From positions 1-32,376 of the IMG/VR virus record IMGVR_UViG_3300030107_001796: 32,376 bases of DNA, one strand, 5' to 3'. Under the pieces are notes generated by a model. The model had not been told where the DNA came from, did not search any database, and saw only the letters and a program-made list of their open reading frames with translations. This document shows positions 28,792 through 32,376 of the stretch, piece after piece; position 1 is the stretch's first letter, and every line of letters begins with the position of its first letter. The position numbers were made by a program, and so were the translations under genes. Origin of the DNA: a virus.

Positions 28792-28872
28792 AAGTCATCA
28801 CAATGATAAGGGTTTCCTCCTTTACCTTGATCATTGGCACCAGAGTATTAAGTTATTCTGGTGTGTTCTTTT
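28792..28872 (+). ncRNA. Putative small RNA 2 with anti-Shine-Dalgarno loop
   Basis: The transcript of about 80 bases has two hairpins. The first pairs CAATGAT-AAGG (28801-28811) with CCTT-ATCATTG (28825-28836, one bulged G) and exposes a 13 base loop GTTTCCTCCTTTA. The loop holds CCTCC, the anti-Shine-Dalgarno core, as in the 3' end of 16S rRNA, and GTTTCCT, the exact complement of the two AGGAAAC motifs of small RNA 1. The second hairpin (28838-28863) is the terminator. It could bind GGAGGAA-type ribosome sites such as those before the genes at 3673 and 22608, and be titrated by small RNA 1. Roles are inference. Confidence 0.55.
28838..28872 (+). terminator. Terminator of small RNA 2
   Basis: CACCAGA at 28838-28844 and TCTGGTG at 28857-28863 form a 7 bp stem, followed by TGTTCTTTT. 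It lies just outside the 3' end of the metallophosphoesterase gene, in the opposite direction. Confidence 0.65.
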
Positions 28873-30091
28873 AAACTATCTCTTTGTTATTATGGCCATT
28901 CTTATCAACAACCATAGTCATTACACCTTGCTTAGTTTTCTTACCTGCTTGGTGTTCAAACCATGTAGACTCATCTAGCGCAGGTACTTGGATCCATGTT
29001 CTTCCATCGTGTAATTCACGATGATGATGATAATGCCCAGTCACAAGAATCTGGCTAGATCCTGCATGAAAACCACCAAAGGTTTGATTCTTCCACCAAT
29101 TCATTACCTTAGCTTCTACTCCTCCCCCGAAACCAGTAAGGTGGCCATGAGTAAAACTCATGTTCGTACCACATACGTTAAGTGATAAGTGTGGTTCATC
29201 TGGAATTACAAACTTAATATGTGAATACTGTGGTTTGTCTGCCATGATCTCAGCTATCTGTTCAAATACTTCTAAGTCATAGTTATCCATCTCTCCTGTT
29301 GGGGCCAATCCTTTGCTAATTCTTTTAGTACCATGATTACCTGGTACTGCTCCTACTACAACAACATCAAAGTCTTTAGACCATTCAACTAATGCTTTAG
29401 CTATTAATCTTCTGGCTAATTTCATTTGATTTCTATAGTCAAGCTCTACTCCGTTAGGTCCCATAGCTGTGGGATAGAATCCAACGCACCCTTCTACGAT
29501 GTCACCTAATCCTATTACTGTTAATTGATCGATCTTTACTCCTGCTTTACGTAGGAAATTGTATCTATCACGCACTGTATCTATCTTATCTAAGAACCTT
29601 TCAACTATAGCTTCTGTTCCTCCGCCATCTCTTTTACCTAATTGAAGATCTGATATAGCAACAAAGAATGAAGCAGTTGGATTAGTCTTTTTAGGTTTAG
29701 CTTTACGCTTATAAGATTCAATCCATTTACTTATTTTTTTGTAATCTTCTTTATCTATAGTAGTTTCAGTTGCTACTATCTGAGCTTTAAAAGCCCATGC
29801 TTGTTGTGTCTCACCTTTTCCAATGTTCATATCCCATGTAGATACACGTATAGTATCGTTTAATATGGTGTATTTATTTGGATCAAAACCCCACTCTTTT
29901 AAAAGATCATCAAACTCAGGAGTTGGATTCGTTGTTGCTCTTGAAGTTATAGTACCAGTCTTAGTCTTGTAACTAAATTCTACTCCTGGTTCCCACCCAC
30001 TATTGTGAGTAGCGTCCTCCTTTGTTTCATTGTGCGCTACGTCCTGTTGAACTTCAGTAAGTTTACTTACTTGCGAGTTGTTTTTTCGCAT
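28871..30091 (-). CDS. Calcineurin-like metallophosphoesterase (406 aa)
   Basis: The metal-binding motifs are in order: VAISDLQLGK at residue 148, GLGDIVEG near 195, VPGNHGTKR at 250, FTHGHLTG at 313 and VTGHYHHHRE at 350. The usual DxH of the first motif is DLQ here, as in other phage members with a DxQLGK sequence. The first 140 residues form a separate N-terminal domain without a clear identity. It may be a phosphodiesterase or DNA nuclease related to SbcD/Mre11, but no SbcC-like partner is in the window. It overlaps the holin-like gene by 29 bases and is the last gene of the right-hand block, followed by a strong terminator. Confidence 0.8.
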   Translation of the reverse strand: MRKNNSQVSKLTEVQQDVAHNETKEDATHNSGWEPGVEFSYKTKTGTITSRATTNPTPEFDDLLKEWGFDPNKYTILNDTIRVSTWDMNIGKGETQQAWAFKAQIVATETTIDKEDYKKISKWIESYKRKAKPKKTNPTASFFVAISDLQLGKRDGGGTEAIVERFLDKIDTVRDRYNFLRKAGVKIDQLTVIGLGDIVEGCVGFYPTAMGPNGVELDYRNQMKLARRLIAKALVEWSKDFDVVVVGAVPGNHGTKRISKGLAPTGEMDNYDLEVFEQIAEIMADKPQYSHIKFVIPDEPHLSLNVCGTNMSFTHGHLTGFGGGVEAKVMNWWKNQTFGGFHAGSSQILVTGHYHHHRELHDGRTWIQVPALDESTWFEHQAGKKTKQGVMTMVVDKNGHNNKEIV

Positions 30092-30254
30092 ACTCTTTTA
30101 ATACTACTATCACTGATCCACCACCTGCAATAGCTGCGGCTTCAAGTGCTGTAATTTCTAAGCTAATAGCAGGTCCAACTAATAAAGCTGATCCAAAGGC
30201 CTCAATAAAGGTCCATACTACTTTCTCAATGAGTTGCTTTAGTTCTTCACTCAT
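30063..30254 (-). CDS. Holin-like protein (63 aa)
   Basis: The product has two hydrophobic segments: residues 10-30 (VVWTFIEAFGSALLVGPAIS) and 33-53 (ITALEAAAIAGGGSVIVVLK), with a short turn between them and a basic C terminus (KEYAKKQLASK). This matches the small r1t-type actinophage and lactococcal phage holins. It would accumulate in the membrane and open holes at the set time of lysis. It follows the DUF5675 gene by 21 bases. No endolysin other than the lysozyme at 6734-7630 is visible, unless the DUF5675 protein plays a part. Confidence 0.65.
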   Translation of the reverse strand: MSEELKQLIEKVVWTFIEAFGSALLVGPAISLEITALEAAAIAGGGSVIVVLKEYAKKQLASK

Positions 30255-30275
30255 GTTCTACTCCAATCTATCTAT

Positions 30276-30848
30276 CTAACTAATCGGCTTACCTCTGAGT
30301 TTACTATCAATGCGTGTCACTTTTTCGTGAATGCTTCGTAGTGTTTTCTCAAAGTCTTTGTCATTAGAATCAGAAGATACTGCTGTACCATCTAGGTTTA
30401 TCTTGCTGTATTCTATAGTAACTTCTTTGTTTTGAAGTAATTCACTTAATACTTTTGGATAGAATTTTTTATAAGCGTCTCCAGATCCACCAATAAATCC
30501 GTCCTTACCTTTGTCTAAATCCTGTTGAGTCTCTCCAATTAGCAAACAACCTGCCGTATGCTCGTCCGTGTTGCCTTGATGAATTAAGATATACTGAAAT
30601 CCTGGTACGTCCATTACTTGTAGCATACCTTTGTGCATTGTCGGATACTTCCTGTTATAACGATCATTAAATCCGCCAACGGTTCTTAGTTCTATTTTGT
30701 AAGAACCTTCTGGTATACATGTCTCGCTGTGGACCTTGACTTCTTGATATTGGTCTTCCAAAGTAAATGCTTCAAAATATCCGTTAACAAAAAGCATACC
30801 GTTGGTTGCGTCTTTGCCAAATTGTGTGCGTACTACCTGTAGTTTCAT
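30276..30848 (-). CDS. DUF5675 protein, L,D-transpeptidase-like (190 aa)
   Basis: The first 150 residues match DUF5675: MKLQVVRTQFG, FTLEDQYQEVKVHSETCIPE, VPGFQYILIHQGNTDEHTAG and CLLIG. Histidine 90 and Cys101 resemble the His and Cys pair of YkuD-type L,D-transpeptidases, so it may act on peptidoglycan. A C-terminal extension of about 40 residues (SSDSNDKDFEKTLRSIHEKV and so on) is a short charged helix. The start overlaps the upstream zinc-ribbon ORF by ATGA. Location between two small membrane proteins suggests a lysis or cell-wall role. Confidence 0.75.
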   Translation of the reverse strand: MKLQVVRTQFGKDATNGMLFVNGYFEAFTLEDQYQEVKVHSETCIPEGSYKIELRTVGGFNDRYNRKYPTMHKGMLQVMDVPGFQYILIHQGNTDEHTAGCLLIGETQQDLDKGKDGFIGGSGDAYKKFYPKVLSELLQNKEVTIEYSKINLDGTAVSSDSNDKDFEKTLRSIHEKVTRIDSKLRGKPIS

Positions 30849-30979
30849 TTGTTCCCTATCTTTTGTTTTCTATTATAGTCTTTACAATCTTTGTTTGTGC
30901 ATAATAAAATATAATCTGTTAGATTTACTTTTAAATATTTATGGCATTTAGGACATGCCACACCACGCTTAACTACCAA
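30845..30979 (-). CDS. Zinc-ribbon ORF (44 aa) without an ATG start
   Basis: The frame carries CPKCHKY and CTNKDCKDYN, a CxxC and CxxxxC zinc ribbon, and ends with a basic tail whose stop overlaps the DUF5675 start (ATGA). That coupling supports translation. There is no ATG; TTG 30979 or GTG 30961 could start it, but neither has a clear ribosome site. Directly upstream and in the same frame lies the lysine-rich ORF, separated by a single TAA (30983). It may be the second half of a 66-residue protein broken by a nonsense change or read through. Confidence 0.5.
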   Translation of the reverse strand: MVVKRGVACPKCHKYLKVNLTDYILLCTNKDCKDYNRKQKIGNK

Positions 30980-30982
30980 GAA

Positions 30983-31048
30983 TTAGTATCTTTTAGTTTT
31001 CTTTTTCTTCTTTATTTTCTTGGCTTTATATGCTTTTTTAGCAGGCAT
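30983..31048 (-). CDS. Lysine-rich peptide (21 aa), same frame as zinc ribbon downstream
   Basis: AAAGG lies 5 bases before ATG 31048. The peptide MPAKKAYKAKKIKKKKKTKR, then Y and a TAA stop, has 12 basic residues out of 21. In many phages a Lys-rich N-terminal tail precedes a zinc ribbon, and here the zinc ribbon continues in the same frame two codons later. It may be an intact tiny gene or the N-terminal part of a gene split by TAA. Confidence 0.45.
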   Translation of the reverse strand: MPAKKAYKAKKIKKKKKTKRY

Positions 31049-31062
31049 AATTACCTTTCTTT

Positions 31063-31281
31063 CTATCTACTTGCTGTATTAGTAGATTTATTTGTTTTGT
31101 CTTTTCTAAATCGTATGGTTAATAACCATACACCTAGTGTAATTAAAGTCGCAAGACCTGTAACCTGTTGAGCTGAACCTGTCAGTGTCAAAGTGGCAAT
31201 CACTAGACCGACTAAAGTCCACGATAGGTTTAAAGTTTCTTTAACTATTTCTATAAACCAATCCCATATCTTTTTAAACAT
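31063..31281 (-). CDS. Small membrane protein, holin-like (72 aa)
   Basis: The product has an amphipathic Trp-rich N terminus (FKKIWDWFIEIVKETLN), a first hydrophobic helix (LSWTLVGLVIATLTLTGSAQ) and a second (VTGLATLITLGVWLLTIRF), and then a basic tail (RKDKTNKSTNTASR). This is the arrangement of a class II holin with a positive C terminus. The start shares a base with the upstream stop (TAATG). Together with the holin-like protein at 30063-30254 it forms a candidate holin pair. Confidence 0.6.
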   Translation of the reverse strand: MFKKIWDWFIEIVKETLNLSWTLVGLVIATLTLTGSAQQVTGLATLITLGVWLLTIRFRKDKTNKSTNTASR

Positions 31282-32376
31282 TATGATTTCCTTAATATAA
31301 ACGCTGCCATGCTAGCTATTCTTGTAAGAATAACTGGTACTACTACTTCCTGAGCTTTTGATTTCTGATCTTGTGTCATATCTTTACCTATATCTGATAT
31401 TACCACATCGCTAAAATCCACATCTACTAAAGTGCCAATAGGATCTTCAATAAATGCTTCTATTTGTACCTCTGTAACAACATCAGCAAGTGTATAGTTC
31501 TCTACATCTTTATTTTCTACTGCTCTTTCAACATATTCTTCAACAGCAGTAGCAACTGACTCATCTTCTTTAACTGCTTCAGCTATTATCTCAACGTCTT
31601 CTGTCTCTACTTGTAATACTTCAGCAACAACTTCAACCTGTTCTTCAGTAAGTTCTTCTATCTCTTCTATAGCTTCTTCAACTACTGCCTGTACTACCGC
31701 CTGTGTTTCCTCTGTGGCTTCGGATAGATTTTGTACACCAATATCATTAACTTCTTCTATTACCTCGATAACTTCTTCGGTTTCAAGCTCTTGTACAAAC
31801 TCTTGTATTGCTTCTTCTTTAGCTTCTTCATACTCTTCTACCTCCTCTTCTGTATATTCTTCTAGTTCTTCTTCAGTAACTTCAGGAATATTAATAACAA
31901 CAATTTCTTCTAACTCTGCAACTTCTTCTTCTATTATCTCCTCAGATAATTCCTCTTCAACAGGTCCTTCTGTATTAAATATATCAAGTACTTCAAATAC
32001 AGTCTCTTCAACTTGTTCTTCATCTTTATAAATTTCAACTTCATCTTCAAATATCTCTTCCTCAATATCAATTTCTTCTTCAATGAGTTCATCTTGTACC
32101 TCCTTTAAGTCTTCTAGTACTTCCTCTGGATCAGGAGGAAATAGATCATTAGCAATAAATATATCTATTAAGTTTATATCTTCTTCAATTATAATTACTT
32201 CAGTTTCAAATACTTCTATGTCATCTATGTATTCTTCAATTTCAAGAATTACTTCAACATATTCTTCTAATTCTTTTTCTAACTCAAAGATTTCTTCTTC
32301 AGTAAGTTCTTCATATTCTTCTTCGGTAAGTAATAAACCAAGTTCTTCCAACATCTCTTCAGATTCTTCAAGAAGT
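31281..32376 (-). CDS. Glutamate-rich low-complexity protein, 5' end outside window
   Basis: From ATG 32354 the frame encodes 357 residues, but it stays open to the window edge, with LLEESEE just before that ATG, so the real start may lie further right. About one third of the residues are Glu, in runs such as TEEEYEELTEEEIFELEKEL, mixed with Val and Ile in roughly heptad-like spacing. This suggests a long, very acidic coiled coil or extended helix. The last 60 residues are less extreme and end with a hydrophobic helix (VVVPVILTRIASMAAFILRK). Its charge could mimic DNA or bind cations. Virion fibre and membrane-anchored lysis protein are both possible; I cannot decide. Confidence 0.6.
   Translation of the reverse strand, partial: LLEESEEMLEELGLLLTEEEYEELTEEEIFELEKELEEYVEVILEIEEYIDDIEVFETEVIIIEEDINLIDIFIANDLFPPDPEEVLEDLKEVQDELIEEEIDIEEEIFEDEVEIYKDEEQVEETVFEVLDIFNTEGPVEEELSEEIIEEEVAELEEIVVINIPEVTEEELEEYTEEEVEEYEEAKEEAIQEFVQELETEEVIEVIEEVNDIGVQNLSEATEETQAVVQAVVEEAIEEIEELTEEQVEVVAEVLQVETEDVEIIAEAVKEDESVATAVEEYVERAVENKDVENYTLADVVTEVQIEAFIEDPIGTLVDVDFSDVVISDIGKDMTQDQKSKAQEVVVPVILTRIASMAAFILRKS

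Noticed and set aside
28754-28978. Plus-strand 74-codon frame over the end of the metallophosphoesterase gene
   Set aside because: It overlaps the putative small RNA 2 and the antisense of a clear enzyme gene, has no ribosome site and starts before the RNA's own promoter.
31714-32031. Plus-strand serine-rich 105-codon frame
   Set aside because: It is the antisense of the Glu codons (TTC gives Ser-rich reading in another frame) and has no ribosome site.
1-32376. CRISPR arrays, insertion sequences and integrase genes
   Set aside because: No regularly spaced repeats, transposase or recombinase motifs were seen.

Overview
The window is an AT-rich, densely packed segment of a tailed double-stranded DNA phage (Caudoviricetes) genome. 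Every protein-coding gene I can support lies on the minus strand, most neighbours overlap by a few bases (TAATG or ATGA junctions), and most starts follow a strong GGAAGGAG-type ribosome binding site. The host cannot be read directly from the sequence. The scaffolding protein, the Sak/Rad52-like protein and the DxQLGK-type phosphoesterase resemble actinobacteriophage and marine phage families, so an aquatic, possibly actinobacterial host is a guess. No integrase, polymerase, helicase, primase or recognisable tail gene is present. Both ends of the window cut through a gene, so it is an internal piece of a larger genome.

Reading in the direction of transcription (right to left), the layout is as follows. 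(1) 32376-28871: a glutamate-rich protein open at the window edge, a small membrane protein, a lysine-rich peptide and zinc-ribbon ORF separated by an in-frame stop, a DUF5675 (L,D-transpeptidase-like) protein, a holin-like protein and a metallophosphoesterase. This is probably lysis and accessory functions. (2) 28870-28294: a non-coding island with several promoters and strong hairpins. It includes two short plus-strand transcription units in an otherwise minus-strand genome. (3) 28293-19976: an operon of about 27 small genes, probably early. It holds a Sak/Rad52-like recombination protein with an SSB-like tail, a SET-domain protein, a winged-helix protein, a PD-(D/E)XK nuclease, a DnaN-like clamp, and many tiny zinc-binding, coiled-coil or membrane proteins. 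Several small genes seem to use non-AUG starts. The operon is interrupted by a structured leader at 24356-24650 and ends at a clear terminator at 19884-19908. (4) 19890-19110: a non-coding stretch with operator-like inverted repeats, a GC-rich structured block and a plus-strand tRNA-like RNA resembling the tRNA-like domain of tmRNA. (5) 19106-1: the late morphogenesis operon: large terminase with N-terminal zinc and HTH motifs, portal, two small proteins, about 12 kb of large virion proteins (one of 1803 residues, a lysozyme, and one with an ADP-ribosyltransferase-like N terminus), scaffold, SU10-like major capsid protein and a head or decoration-type protein.

The genes fit a simple programme. 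The small-gene operon would act first on DNA metabolism and the host. The terminase-to-capsid operon builds the head and the proteins ejected with the DNA. The right-hand block lyses the cell. The most unusual content is non-coding. At 28380-28480 and 28790-28872 lie two putative plus-strand small RNAs. The first carries two AGGAAAC motifs that are exactly complementary to the exposed GUUUCCU loop of the second, and that loop also carries an anti-Shine-Dalgarno CCUCC. At 19466-19545 lies a tRNA-like element with the alanine identity pair G3-U70 but no anticodon arm.
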